A stretch of DNA of 58,657 bases from Sulfurovum sp. UBA1140 (GCA_002311915.1 DCAF01000026.1:37268-95924), one strand, 5' to 3'; numbered from the stretch's first letter, positions 25,785 to 35,277 are shown. Notes: generated from the letters alone by a model not told the origin. Program-made: numbers and translations.

Positions 25785-26123
25785 TTAGTCTTCTAAAAAA
25801 ATAGTAGCAGAGATATTGGTGGCAGAGATGGCCTGAGATTTTAAATCATAAAGTAGGTTGTTGGCTTTAAAGTGGTGAATATTTTCATAGGTAATGTTTA
25901 GGTCATCTAGGTAGAAGTAGGCTTTATATTTAATGGCTTCAGAGGAGATAACTTGATTGCTAATTCCCTCTTCATCCAGTTCAATAAGAGAGAAGTTCTT
26001 AAACAGTACCTCTTTAGAAGAGTTTGACTCAACAGCATCAACACTGGTTGGCTCTGCCATAAAGATACAACCAAACAGACCCCCCAATGCGATGAGTAAA
26101 AAGTATTCGATTCTCAATACCAC
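25785..26123 (-). CDS. lptC: LptC-like LPS-export periplasmic protein
   Basis: The 112-aa protein has one N-terminal membrane anchor (YFLLIALGGLFGCIFMA) and a beta-rich periplasmic part with LptC/OstA-like repeats (VISSEAIKYKAYFYLDDLNI, SQAISATNISATIFLED). It would bridge LptBFG and LptA in LPS transport. It is shorter than the roughly 190-aa E. coli LptC, as in related species. It overlaps kdsC by 10 nt, the standard neighbour for LPS assembly genes. Confidence 0.8.
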   Translation of the reverse strand: MVLRIEYFLLIALGGLFGCIFMAEPTSVDAVESNSSKEVLFKNFSLIELDEEGISNQVISSEAIKYKAYFYLDDLNITYENIHHFKANNLLYDLKSQAISATNISATIFLED

Positions 26124-26611
26124 AATTTTAAGTAAGCCTTTTCTAATCCCTCATTCACTATTAGCTGTTCAATCATCTCTCGCACGGCTCCATCTCCACC
26201 ACAGTGGGTTAACTGAATATCGGCAATATCTTTAATATATGCAGAGGCATTGGCAGGGATAAAAGCCACTTTAGAAGCCGATAACATGGTGTAATCATTA
26301 AGGTCATCACCAATTGAGGCAACGTTTTCCATGGTAAGATTGAGTTTGCTTAAAAGAGTTTCTAAAACTTCTTTTTTATTATGAACTCCTTGGTAAAAGT
26401 GTTTGATACCAAGTTCTGTGGCACGTCGTTCGACAATTTTAGAGCTTCTTCCTGTAATAATAGCCACTTCTCTTCCAAGCTTTATCCAAGAGGCGATGGC
26501 AAGACCATCTTTGACACAAAATGATTTTGTCTCATCTCCATTTTGACTGTAGGTAATCTTACCATCGGTTAGGGTTCCATCAACATCAAGCACAATTAGT
26601 TTAATACTCAT
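26114..26611 (-). CDS. kdsC: 3-deoxy-D-manno-octulosonate 8-phosphate phosphatase
   Basis: A HAD-superfamily phosphatase that releases KDO from KDO-8-phosphate for lipopolysaccharide synthesis. The nucleophile motif LDVDGTLTDGKI and the metal motif IGDDLNDYTML are clear, and the length (165 aa) matches cap-less KdsC. It overlaps hisB at one end (ATGA, 4 nt) and lptC at the other. Confidence 0.95.
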   Translation of the reverse strand: MSIKLIVLDVDGTLTDGKITYSQNGDETKSFCVKDGLAIASWIKLGREVAIITGRSSKIVERRATELGIKHFYQGVHNKKEVLETLLSKLNLTMENVASIGDDLNDYTMLSASKVAFIPANASAYIKDIADIQLTHCGGDGAVREMIEQLIVNEGLEKAYLKLWY

Positions 26612-27180
26612 AGAACACCTTTGGTACTGGGAATACCACCATTTTCATTAACAGTTAATCCTCGACGTAGGGCAACGGCTAAGGCTTTAAAAGATGCTTC
26701 TGCCATGTGGTGTCTGTTTCGTCCTCGGTGACAGATGAGGTGTAGGGTAAGGTGGGCGTTAAAGGTAAAGGCTCGAAAGAACTCCTCGACCAATTCTACA
26801 TCAAATGTACCTATTTTCCCTTCCATGGGCATTTCGAAAATCAAATAGGGTCGGTTAGAGACATCAAGGTCGCACGAGACCGAAGCTTCGTCCATTACCA
26901 CGATAGCATTACCATAACGTTCGATACTTTTAACAGGATAAACAGCTTTAGCAAACGCTTGTCCCAATACAATGGCAACATCTTCAACCGAGTGATGGTC
27001 ATCTATATGGGTGTCCCCTTTACAAGTAATTTCTAGGTTCATATGAGAGTGTTTTGCCAAAGCCTCTAACATATGGTCAAGAAATCCCACCCCTGTATTA
27101 ATGCTAGACTGCCCTGAACCGTACAGCTCAAGCCTAACTAAAATTTGTGTCTCTTTGGTCTGACGAGAAAGTTCTATCAC
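26608..27180 (-). CDS. hisB: Imidazoleglycerol-phosphate dehydratase
   Basis: The sixth step of histidine synthesis. The 190-aa protein has the metal-binding signatures GVGFLDHMLEALAKHSH, DDHHSVEDVAI and CHRGRNRHHMAEASFKA. It is monofunctional; the histidinol-phosphatase domain seen in E. coli is absent. It sits between rlpA (2 nt gap) and kdsC. Confidence 0.97.
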   Translation of the reverse strand: MIELSRQTKETQILVRLELYGSGQSSINTGVGFLDHMLEALAKHSHMNLEITCKGDTHIDDHHSVEDVAIVLGQAFAKAVYPVKSIERYGNAIVVMDEASVSCDLDVSNRPYLIFEMPMEGKIGTFDVELVEEFFRAFTFNAHLTLHLICHRGRNRHHMAEASFKALAVALRRGLTVNENGGIPSTKGVL

Positions 27181-27182
27181 TT

Positions 27183-28199
27183 TTATTTCCTAACTAAAAA
27201 TGCTCCATTTAATAAACCATATTGGGTCATGAATTCTTTGGCTTCAGTATCGCTTTTAAAGCCCTCTATTTGGACTCTATATAGTGGTTTTGCATCTTCA
27301 ATATCTTCTTTTATTTGGACACTGTATTGATTGTTCAATAAAGCGTATCGTTTAGCATACACTTTTGCACCTGTATATTGTCTGAAAGCACCAACTTGAA
27401 TGGATGTTTTATTAGAAAAAGCTCTGATTTTAGGTAAATCTTTTAGTGTTAACTGTGGAGTGTTGTTTTGATACGCTAGAATTTCATTCTCTATCGGTTC
27501 CATAACAGGAAGGTTTGAGATGAGTGGGTTGGTTGCAAACTTTTTAAAAGGTGTAAAGGGGGTTACTTTACTTGGTTCAACAATGGTGGCAATGCAATCA
27601 TCACCCATACACCCTTCGGTACTTACAGGTAGTGAGGTGCTAGAGTATATTCGGTCTCTTTTACCTATTGAGATAACCTTAATCCTAACATCAGTTACAC
27701 CCCGATTAATTAATCCTAAGGCTTTGGCTCCTGCACGTGAGACATCAATAATACGATTTTTTGCGTAGGGTCCTCGGTCATTGATTCTGACCACCACACT
27801 TTTGTTGCTGACCATATCGGTTACTTTGACGATGCTGTTAAAAGGCAGTGTTCTGTGGGCTGCTGTTTTTTTATTGATGTCATAACGTTCACCACTGGCA
27901 GTTTTTTTACCATGAAATTTGTCTCCGTACCAACTGGCTTTTCCAAAAGTTACTTTTCCTATTAATGGACTATTAAGAGCCATTCTTGGAACCTTTTGAA
28001 TGTTATTTCTCACGGGAGTTCTCTGTTTACTTGTTCTCCATAGATTATTGGGTTGGTTCTTTTTGGTAGCTTCAGAGATACCTACAAAGTTAACAGGAGC
28101 AGTTTTATTGCTGTTTAAAGTAGTGGGTCTTGCCATGCAACCACTTAAAATAAGGGCTATGAATAGTGACAATCCAATTAGTTTTTTATCTGTTTTCAT
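27183..28199 (-). CDS. rlpA: RlpA-type lytic transglycosylase lipoprotein with SPOR domain
   Basis: A lipoprotein (lipobox LILSGC) whose double-psi beta-barrel carries ASWYGDKFHGKKTASGE and VVRINDRGPYAKNRIIDVS. This is the RlpA domain that cleaves denuded glycan strands during septation. A C-terminal SPOR domain (about 265-335) binds such denuded glycans at the division site. The length is 338 aa. It lies next to an MltD-like gene, 18 nt apart. Confidence 0.93.
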   Translation of the reverse strand: MKTDKKLIGLSLFIALILSGCMARPTTLNSNKTAPVNFVGISEATKKNQPNNLWRTSKQRTPVRNNIQKVPRMALNSPLIGKVTFGKASWYGDKFHGKKTASGERYDINKKTAAHRTLPFNSIVKVTDMVSNKSVVVRINDRGPYAKNRIIDVSRAGAKALGLINRGVTDVRIKVISIGKRDRIYSSTSLPVSTEGCMGDDCIATIVEPSKVTPFTPFKKFATNPLISNLPVMEPIENEILAYQNNTPQLTLKDLPKIRAFSNKTSIQVGAFRQYTGAKVYAKRYALLNNQYSVQIKEDIEDAKPLYRVQIEGFKSDTEAKEFMTQYGLLNGAFLVRK

Positions 28200-28216
28200 T
28201 TTTATTTTCTCCTCTG

Positions 28217-29179
28217 TTATCTATAATTATTTCGACCCAATAGAACTCGGTTTCCTCTTTGTTGTACTTTATGGTTTAGGGCATATCTCCCTTGGTATCG
28301 ACTGTAAAACATATTGAGTCTTGAAGTGGGAATATTAATTTTAACATTACTATTGTATGGTACGTAATCTTGTTTTAAATGCATGTTGGTTCTTTTTAAA
28401 ATAGAGTAATTCATATTAAGTATCGAAGCAATGCGACCCAGTTTCTCCCCTCCATGAACACGCACAGGAGTAAGACTGTCTCGGTTGAACTTATAAATCA
28501 TCTGACCCAAGTTATCATTGCTTCTAAAGAGGTAGTTCTCTCCAATCATGGCAAAAAGAAGTATTTTTTTAATATATTTTCGAGTTTCAGCAGGTAGATA
28601 CCCTCTTTGTGGGTCAATAAGGCGGGTTAAATCTTTGGTTCCTGCTTTGATAACAGCCCTTTTTACACACCCTTGCCCACAATTATATGCCATGGCCGCT
28701 AAGTACCATCTGTCTAGTCCCTCACGAATTTTATAAAGGTAGTCAATGGCAGCATCGGTTGATTTTATAGGGTCATAACGCTCATCAATGGTCTGATTTA
28801 TTTGCAGTTTCTGCTCTTCACCTGTTGTTTTGATAAATTGCCAAAGTCCTCCTGCTGATGAAGTTGATTTGGCTTCTGTTTTAAAGGCAGATTCGGTCAT
28901 AGAGAGATAAATAAACATGGGGGAAATATCTTTTTTATACATCAACTCTTTCATGGTTGGAATAATAAGTTGCCCCCGTTGGACAGCCGTAATAAATCTT
29001 TTTTTAAAGGTCTCTTTATTACGCTGTACAAAATTTTGAAAATCAGGATTATAGATGTAGTTGCTATTAATATCAAGTTCATTAAAGACATAGTTGTAAC
29101 TTGGAAACTCATGGGTAATATCTGCATGAAGTGATGCGTTGAGGATACCTATTAATATTAATATTTTATAAGATTTCAT
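28217..29179 (-). CDS. MltD-like membrane-bound lytic murein transglycosylase
   Basis: The 320-aa exported protein has an SLT domain (FIYLSMTESAFKTEAKSTSS, then AGGLWQFIK), with the catalytic Glu in TES. The YNCGQGCVKRAV segment is the family's AYNxGxG motif. A C-terminal LysM-like repeat (VHGGEKLGRIASILNMNY) would hold it to peptidoglycan. It precedes rlpA in a probable unit. A perfect 9-bp inverted repeat lies just upstream. Confidence 0.92.
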   Translation of the reverse strand: MKSYKILILIGILNASLHADITHEFPSYNYVFNELDINSNYIYNPDFQNFVQRNKETFKKRFITAVQRGQLIIPTMKELMYKKDISPMFIYLSMTESAFKTEAKSTSSAGGLWQFIKTTGEEQKLQINQTIDERYDPIKSTDAAIDYLYKIREGLDRWYLAAMAYNCGQGCVKRAVIKAGTKDLTRLIDPQRGYLPAETRKYIKKILLFAMIGENYLFRSNDNLGQMIYKFNRDSLTPVRVHGGEKLGRIASILNMNYSILKRTNMHLKQDYVPYNSNVKINIPTSRLNMFYSRYQGRYALNHKVQQRGNRVLLGRNNYR

Positions 29180-29193
29180 ATTTAATCCTTCTT

Positions 29194-29215
29194 ATTATTC
29201 TTGTGTAAGAATAAT
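29194..29215 (-). promoter_or_regulatory. Perfect inverted repeat upstream of the MltD-like gene
   Basis: ATTATTCTT (29194-29202), spacer GTGT, AAGAATAAT (29207-29215) forms a 9-bp perfect dyad starting 15 nt before the start codon. It could be an operator or a leader hairpin. It has no poly-U end, so a terminator is unlikely. Confidence 0.4.
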
Positions 29216-29323
29216 TATATAGGAATGAAACTTAAAGTAAACCTTAAAATAAAATATTAATTTAATAGTTAATATTTTTTTATGAAAGCGATGTAGAAAA
29301 ATACTACATATTATGAAAAATGG

Positions 29324-30100
29324 TTAAATAATCTTTGTAAAGAGTTTTTTTGCATTCTTTGTTGTTATCTCTGCCAGGGTATTTGGCTCTATTGTTGATA
29401 AATCAGCTATTTTAGAGAGAACCAATTTGGTATAGCTAGGTTCATTACGTTTTCCACGATGGGGATGGGGGGTTAGGTAGGGTGCATCGGTTTCAACAAT
29501 AACTCTATTGAGTGGAATTTTAGGATAGACATTGATAAGTTTTTTGGCATTTTTAAAAGTGACCACTCCACCTATACCATAATAGAAGCTTTTAGAAGCC
29601 AATTTAAGCAGAGACTCATTGGCATTATAACAGTGAAGCACTCCTCCCTCTTCTCCTGCATACTGCTCTAGTAGTTCTAAAGAGTCGGCACTTGATTCAC
29701 GAATATGTACAATAAGGGGGAGTTTTAACGCTTTAGCCCAGTTTATCTGGTCAATAAAAACCTCTTTTTGGAGTTTTTTTTCAGCTTCAATTGCCTCAAC
29801 TCCTTCAGGTAGACGATAATAATCCAATCCACACTCACCAATGGCAACACATTTAGGATGTGATACAAAAGGTTCTAAAATAGCTCTACTGTATTGACTG
29901 GCATGGTAAGGATGAACACCCACTGCAAAATAGACCTCGTTGTATGTTTCACTAAGTTCTACGGCTCGTTGTAGTGTTTGAATATCTGCTCCAGGGATAA
30001 TAAATCGTTCTACCCCTTCTGCTTTGGCTCTCTCTATTACCTCATCTATATCGTCATGGTATCGACTATCGTCTAGGTGACAGTGGGTATCAATTATCAT
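29324..30100 (-). CDS. tatD: TatD-family metal-dependent deoxyribonuclease
   Basis: A TIM-barrel hydrolase with DTHCHLDD, GECGLDYYRL, LIVHIRES and VETDAPYLTPHPHRGKRNEP, which hold the metal ligands. The length (258 aa) is typical of TatD/YcfH. It begins within the stop codon of the NlpC/P60 gene (4-nt overlap). Confidence 0.95.
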   Translation of the reverse strand: MIIDTHCHLDDSRYHDDIDEVIERAKAEGVERFIIPGADIQTLQRAVELSETYNEVYFAVGVHPYHASQYSRAILEPFVSHPKCVAIGECGLDYYRLPEGVEAIEAEKKLQKEVFIDQINWAKALKLPLIVHIRESSADSLELLEQYAGEEGGVLHCYNANESLLKLASKSFYYGIGGVVTFKNAKKLINVYPKIPLNRVIVETDAPYLTPHPHRGKRNEPSYTKLVLSKIADLSTIEPNTLAEITTKNAKKLFTKII

Positions 30101-31440
30101 TTTTTGCTCTCCTTGGTTGTAATAATGGTGGCTCTATCTATTTTGTTAATATAGTTGTTAAATTCAAGGGAAGTGACAGCCGTTCTACCCAAAGCAAAGT
30201 GTCTGTTTGATTCTCCCCAAACGGTGTGTATAATATAGGGTTCTCCTTTGTACTCTCCTAGGTAGAGTACAATATGACCTTTTAGATGGATAATGGTAGA
30301 ACCTACAGGTGCCATGCTATGAAGCATTTGAGCTTTTGCTTTACTATTTAAGCTTGTCAATTTCAAATGAGTATCTCCTACATCACTCTGCGATGCTGAA
30401 TTTCTAGGCAGTTGAATACCTATTGAGGCGTAGACCTCTTGTAAAAATTTAGAGCAGTCCTGCTCTCCGTACATTCCCCCCCAACCATAAGGTGCATTTA
30501 TAAATTTAAAGGCTTGGTTTAAGATATTACGAGGGGTATAGGGTAGATAGCCTTTATGGGTGTCAGATGTTTTAATGGTGGCATTAGAGACAACCAAATT
30601 TCCCTCTTTATCACGGGTAGGAACCAGCACCATAGTCATTTCATCAATGGTTAAGAGGTAGGGGAGTCTGACCCCCATACGCAGATAATCATGGTAATGC
30701 CCACCAATATTTAAGGCACTTTTAGCAGAGGCAGTAACAATGAAGTTTTGACTCTCAAGATAGTCATTAATCTCTTTTTTATCTCCAAAAGCGATGTTGC
30801 TGTTTTTAATCCATCCTGAACTGGTTGGAGCAATACCGTAGTGCCACTGTCCATCAGTTGTGGTGTGTAAAATGGCAATGGGCGTAGCAATGTCCAGAGC
30901 AGAGTTTTGATTACGATCAAAGTGTATTTGGTCTTTTTTCTTTAAAAGTAGTAAATCTGTTGGAACAATCTTTTGATTGGTATAATTAACGGTAATGGCG
31001 TAACGGGTTTTGACTTTATTCGTTGAGATGTTGTTTAACCCTATTTCATTTTTAATGTCATTAAAGAAACTGTTAGATATTTGATTACCATCTGCAAAAT
31101 ATTTGGTCTGAACAGTAATGCCTTTAATCATATTTTCGATACTGGATTTTACCCATGATCCACCATATTGACTACTTACATCACTAAAGTAGGTTAATCG
31201 TTTCTGTTTATAGGTGACATTGTCATTAAATTTTTTAATCTGTTTTTCATCCATAATAATGGCATCAGGGTTGGGGATTTGGTCTATCCAAAATTCGGCA
31301 ATATTAAAGTGTCGATTCTTATTGACAACAATGACAGGTTGTTTTTTTTTGGTGTTGCTTAGAACAGGTTGGTTCTCGTTTATCTCTTGACATGCAGTAA
31401 ATAAAAAGAGAATAAAGAGGATTATTAAAGATTTTTTCAT
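30097..31440 (-). CDS. NlpC/P60 lipoprotein with SH3b domains
   Basis: The 447-aa lipoprotein (lipobox LFTAC, Cys17) has tandem SH3-like regions (about 160-300). A C-terminal NlpC/P60 peptidase has Cys329 in GEQDCSKFLQEV and His389 in KGHIVLYLG. It probably cuts stem peptides of peptidoglycan in the periplasm. It heads a unit with tatD and lies near rlpA and the MltD-like gene, so four cell-wall-related genes are clustered here. Confidence 0.9.
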   Translation of the reverse strand: MKKSLIILFILFLFTACQEINENQPVLSNTKKKQPVIVVNKNRHFNIAEFWIDQIPNPDAIIMDEKQIKKFNDNVTYKQKRLTYFSDVSSQYGGSWVKSSIENMIKGITVQTKYFADGNQISNSFFNDIKNEIGLNNISTNKVKTRYAITVNYTNQKIVPTDLLLLKKKDQIHFDRNQNSALDIATPIAILHTTTDGQWHYGIAPTSSGWIKNSNIAFGDKKEINDYLESQNFIVTASAKSALNIGGHYHDYLRMGVRLPYLLTIDEMTMVLVPTRDKEGNLVVSNATIKTSDTHKGYLPYTPRNILNQAFKFINAPYGWGGMYGEQDCSKFLQEVYASIGIQLPRNSASQSDVGDTHLKLTSLNSKAKAQMLHSMAPVGSTIIHLKGHIVLYLGEYKGEPYIIHTVWGESNRHFALGRTAVTSLEFNNYINKIDRATIITTKESKK

Positions 31441-31484
31441 AACGCGATTATAGCCAAAATTTTAATTAAAAAGAATATAATCAC

Positions 31485-31504
31485 TATAGAGGATTGCCTC
31501 TATA
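31485..31504 (+). promoter_or_regulatory. Perfect inverted repeat overlapping a -10 box
   Basis: TATAGAGG (31485-31492), ATTG, CCTCTATA (31497-31504) is an 8-bp perfect dyad. Its right end overlaps TATAAT (31501-31506), the likely -10 of the small gene at 31530. Position and symmetry suggest an operator for a dimeric repressor. Confidence 0.45.
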
Positions 31505-31529
31505 ATTTAAATTAAAAAAAGGATTTATT

Positions 31530-31727
31530 ATGCCAAAAGAGAGAGTAGAAGAGATTAAATATGCGATTGTACAGTCAGATATATTATCAGAAGAGGATAA
31601 GAGCCAAAGTATGCGACATCTTGAAGAGTGGGTTGCAGAAGATAAGGCCTTTGGAATTGTTTACAATGAACTTTTAGAGGTTAGTGAAGTATTTAAAGAA
31701 ATTTTTAAAGATTTGGGACTGGCTTAA
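31530..31727 (+). CDS. Small helical acidic protein, 65 aa, function unknown
   Basis: A soluble, Glu-rich, all-helical protein (VEEIKYAIVQSDILSEEDK, VSEVFKEIFKDLG). It is preceded by AAAAGGA and a -10 box with an inverted repeat, and it is transcribed alone. The strong expression signals support a real gene. I do not recognise the family. Confidence 0.7.
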   Translation: MPKERVEEIKYAIVQSDILSEEDKSQSMRHLEEWVAEDKAFGIVYNELLEVSEVFKEIFKDLGLA

Positions 31728-31778
31728 ATTAAGATAATCTTGACCTACGGGTTAAGATTATCATATTGATATGTTTGA

Positions 31779-32111
31779 CTAATAAGAAGAAGCCATACGA
31801 ATCATCTCGATACTGCTCATCGCTTCTTTTTCAATAATATCCTGAGGGAAAACATAACCATCATTGTGAATAGAATCAATAAAACCCAATTTTTTAGAAT
31901 CGCTATAAAAGGTGATGGGAAAAGAGGAGCAGTCAAATTTTCCATTGTTATCAAGAGCCGAGATTTTGGTTCCACATTTGTATTGAACGTTACTGTTCCA
32001 TGGTGTAACCAAATAGCCCACTTTATTGGTTGGTGGTTCACCACTGCATCCTATTAGCACCCCTGCGAGAGCCATTACAACCAAATAATCTTTTATGTTA
32101 TTATATCCCAT
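31779..32111 (-). CDS. Small lipoprotein, function unknown
   Basis: The 110-aa protein has a signal segment (YLVVMALAGVLIGC) with lipobox VLIGC at Cys22. Its body contains a Cys pair (KCGTKI and FDCSSF) and aromatic beta-rich sequence. It is followed by intergenic AT-rich DNA leading to glyS on the other strand. No family is recognised. Confidence 0.7.
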   Translation of the reverse strand: MGYNNIKDYLVVMALAGVLIGCSGEPPTNKVGYLVTPWNSNVQYKCGTKISALDNNGKFDCSSFPITFYSDSKKLGFIDSIHNDGYVFPQDIIEKEAMSSIEMIRMASSY

Positions 32112-32316
32112 TTTATCCCCCTTTTTGTTTCTTTATAATATTAAATATTAATTTAGTATTTCAAATAAAACTTTATATTTCACTTATAACAGAGATAAGC
32201 TTATGTATTGATTAAAAAAATACACTAAAATAAAGATTTGTTATAAATCTATAACCCCCTATTTATCAACATTTTGGTAAAATCCCGTCATTATCCAACC
32301 ATTAGGACATCTAAGC

Positions 32317-34365
32317 ATGACAAAAGCACTTCTTATTGAAATCGGAGTAGAAGAACTACCCGCAATACCACTACTTAAAATTGTAAAAAATATTGAACAA
32401 TCTTGGAAAAATATACTTAAAGAGTATCGTTTGGTTTCTGATTTTGAATTTATCTATACTCCTCGTCGTTTGGTACTTAAGCATAAAGCAATGGCACCAA
32501 AACAAGAAGATAGCACTTTAGAGCTTTTTGGCCCCCCCATGATGGTGGCGATTAGAGAGGGTGTTGTTAGCAAAGCAGGAGAGGGGTTTGCCCGTAAGTG
32601 TGGAGTGGCTTTTGATGACTTAGGTACTATTAAAAAAAATGGTAAAGAGGTACTCTACTTTAAAAAAGAGGAGCAAGGAGCAATAACCGCGGAACTGCTT
32701 GAAGCAATGATAAGCAAATGGATTGCTTCGATGAGCTTTGGTAAGATGATGCGTTGGGGAAGCCGAAGTGATGAGTTTATTCGCCCAATTCGTTGGTTAC
32801 AGGTACGACTAGGTGATGGTTCTGTAGATGTAGAACTCTTTGGTGTACAATCAGGTACACAGACCTATGTGCATAGAATGGTTAACTTTGACGCTGTTGA
32901 GGTTGATAGTATCGAAAATTATGAGACCATTTTAGCAAAAGGTATGGTTTCACTCTATCCTAAAAATAGAGAATCTACCATTTTAAATGAGTTTAATCTC
33001 TTAGAGAAAGAGCATGGTATTGTTATCGAGAGAGATAATGCTCTGTTGGCAGAGATTGTGGCAATTACCGAGCATCCAAAGGCTCTGCTTGGCTCTTTTG
33101 ATACGATGTTTTTGGAGTTACCAGCAGAAGCAATTATCGCCTCGATGAAAGAGCATCAACGCTATTTCCCTGTTTTTGAAAATGATACATTAAGTAACAA
33201 GTTTGTGGTGGTCTCTAATGCCGTAACTGATGATTACAGTAAAGTGGTGGCAGGAAACGAGCGGGTATTAAAACCTCGATTGGCTGATGGTCTGTTCTTT
33301 TATCATAATGACCTAAAACGAGGGTTAATTACCGATGGCTTAGAGAAGATTGTCTTTATGGATGGATTGGGGAGTTTAACCGATAAGATAGAGCGTGAAA
33401 AGAGTATTGCACTTAGACTGTTGGCTCTTTACATGGATAGGGTAGAGCAAGATACGGGCAAAAGTTCATCAGAGTTGACGCTTTTGATGGCAGAGAGTAT
33501 CGCTTTAGCCAAGGCTGATCTGAGCTCAGAGATGGTCTATGAGTTTACTGAACTGCAAGGGCTTATGGGGTATTACTATGCGAAAGCTTTGGGCAGAGAT
33601 GAGTTGGTCTATTCTGCAATTAAAGAGCAGTATTTTCCACTGGGTGAAGGTGCAGAGCTTCCCTCTTCGGTCTTTTCGGCAATTGTTGCGATTGCGATTA
33701 AGCTGGATACGTTAATTGGTCTCTTCTCGGTGGGTAAAATCCCAACAGGTTCTAAAGACCCTTTTGCTCTGCGTCGTGCAGTAAATGGTATTGTGCGAAT
33801 GGTGACAACTTATGATTTGGCATTTAATATTGATGATATTACGGAACTCTTAAATGAACTCTATACAGATTACGAGACACAAAAGTTGGTGGAGTTTATT
33901 ATTGAGCGGGTTAAAAAGTCATTAAATGCCAATCCTTCGGTAATTATGGCAGTATTAGAGTCTGGTGAAAAAGATATTAATGAAATCTATAAAAAAGTAA
34001 CAGCACTCAATAGTATTGTGGCACAACCCAGTTTTAAAGAGCAGTTTTCGACCTTTAAACGGGTGGCAAATATCTCTAAAGAGGTGAATTTAGAGCAGAT
34101 ATTAACAGTTAAAACCTCTCTGTTTAGTGAAGCGATAGAGGGTGAGCTTTATGCCAATTACCAATTAACCATTCAGAAATCTTATGCCAATTACGAAGAG
34201 AAATTGACAGCAATGTTTGGGCTAAAGTATCAGCTTGATAGCTATTTTGATGATGTGATGGTCAATGTTGAAGATGAAGCAATACGAGCAAATAGAAAAA
34301 ATATGATTGCTTCGATTTATAAATCGTTTAGAGAGATTGCAGATATAAAAGAGATTTCGGTTTAA
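32317..34365 (+). CDS. glyS: Glycine--tRNA ligase beta subunit
   Basis: The 682-aa beta chain of the bacterial alpha2-beta2 glycyl-tRNA synthetase, which binds the tRNA. The N-terminal LLIEIGVEELPAIPL, the KHRYF-like MKEHQRYFPVF and KIPTGSKDPFALRRAVNGI are characteristic. The alpha subunit gene (glyQ) is not adjacent in this window. Confidence 0.96.
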   Translation: MTKALLIEIGVEELPAIPLLKIVKNIEQSWKNILKEYRLVSDFEFIYTPRRLVLKHKAMAPKQEDSTLELFGPPMMVAIREGVVSKAGEGFARKCGVAFDDLGTIKKNGKEVLYFKKEEQGAITAELLEAMISKWIASMSFGKMMRWGSRSDEFIRPIRWLQVRLGDGSVDVELFGVQSGTQTYVHRMVNFDAVEVDSIENYETILAKGMVSLYPKNRESTILNEFNLLEKEHGIVIERDNALLAEIVAITEHPKALLGSFDTMFLELPAEAIIASMKEHQRYFPVFENDTLSNKFVVVSNAVTDDYSKVVAGNERVLKPRLADGLFFYHNDLKRGLITDGLEKIVFMDGLGSLTDKIEREKSIALRLLALYMDRVEQDTGKSSSELTLLMAESIALAKADLSSEMVYEFTELQGLMGYYYAKALGRDELVYSAIKEQYFPLGEGAELPSSVFSAIVAIAIKLDTLIGLFSVGKIPTGSKDPFALRRAVNGIVRMVTTYDLAFNIDDITELLNELYTDYETQKLVEFIIERVKKSLNANPSVIMAVLESGEKDINEIYKKVTALNSIVAQPSFKEQFSTFKRVANISKEVNLEQILTVKTSLFSEAIEGELYANYQLTIQKSYANYEEKLTAMFGLKYQLDSYFDDVMVNVEDEAIRANRKNMIASIYKSFREIADIKEISV

Positions 34366-34404
34366 ATTATAAGGGAGCTGAATCTATCTTGTGTATAATT
34401 CCCT

Positions 34405-35277
34405 ATGAAATTTTATCGTATCTATATTGAGCTAACCAACATCTGTGGACTTCGTTGCTCCTTTTGCCCTACTAAAGCACTTCCCAATACTACTATGGAT
34501 TTGAAATTTTTTGAATCGGTTGTTATTCAAGCTAAAAGATACACCTCTGAAATTGCCTGTCATGTGGTGGGTGACCCTTTGACGCTTTCTAATTTGGGTG
34601 ATTATTTGGATATTCTTCATAAATATAAGATACGAGCATTGTTGACCACCAGTGGATATTTTTTAAAAAAGCATGGTGATGATACCCTGTTTCATCCTGC
34701 CGTCAAACAGATTAATATTTCGTTAAATGCTTTTAATAAAAACGATACATCAATTAGTTTTGAGCAGTATATGGAGCCTATTTTAAAACTCTGTGCGAAG
34801 AAGGTAAAACGTAAGGAAGAGAGTTTTATTAATCTACGTATGTGGAACTTGGATGAGGTGATGAGTGAAGAGGTGTTTAATAGCCAACTGTTTGAAAAAC
34901 TATCCAAGCATTTCGGTGTGGCATTGAATCTAAAAGGGCTAAACCCTAAAGAACAGAAAAATATTCGACTAGATTATAAGGTGTTGCTTCATTTTGATAA
35001 CTATTTTGAGTGGCCATCTTTGCAAAATAGAGATTATGGTCATGGCAGTTGTCAAGGGTTACGTTCACATATTGCTGTATTGGCTTCGGGTGAGGTTGTT
35101 CCTTGTTGTTTGGATAGTGATGGGGTAATGGCTCTTGGAAATCTGCACAATAGTTCATTAGAGAAAATTATTTTAGGAGAACGAGCCACCTGTATGATAA
35201 ATGGATTTAAAGAGGATAGGGCTGTTGAGGAGCTTTGTCAACACTGTAGTTACAAAGACAGATTTAACTCTATTTAA
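34405..35277 (+). CDS. Radical SAM enzyme with SPASM-like C-terminus
   Basis: The 290-aa protein has the radical SAM cluster motif CGLRCSFC (CxxxCxxC) at residues 14-21. A C-terminal Cys set (CQGLRS, CCLDSDG, CQHC) resembles the SPASM/twitch domain that binds additional iron-sulfur clusters. The substrate is unknown. It follows glyS by 39 nt, with its own TATAAT box in the gap. Such proteins modify peptides or cofactors, but nothing nearby names a partner. Confidence 0.85.
   Translation: MKFYRIYIELTNICGLRCSFCPTKALPNTTMDLKFFESVVIQAKRYTSEIACHVVGDPLTLSNLGDYLDILHKYKIRALLTTSGYFLKKHGDDTLFHPAVKQINISLNAFNKNDTSISFEQYMEPILKLCAKKVKRKEESFINLRMWNLDEVMSEEVFNSQLFEKLSKHFGVALNLKGLNPKEQKNIRLDYKVLLHFDNYFEWPSLQNRDYGHGSCQGLRSHIAVLASGEVVPCCLDSDGVMALGNLHNSSLEKIILGERATCMINGFKEDRAVEELCQHCSYKDRFNSI

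Noticed and set aside
34946..35158. 70-aa minus-strand ORF inside the radical SAM gene
   Set aside because: Overlaps the conserved Cys region of the sense gene; no separate signals.
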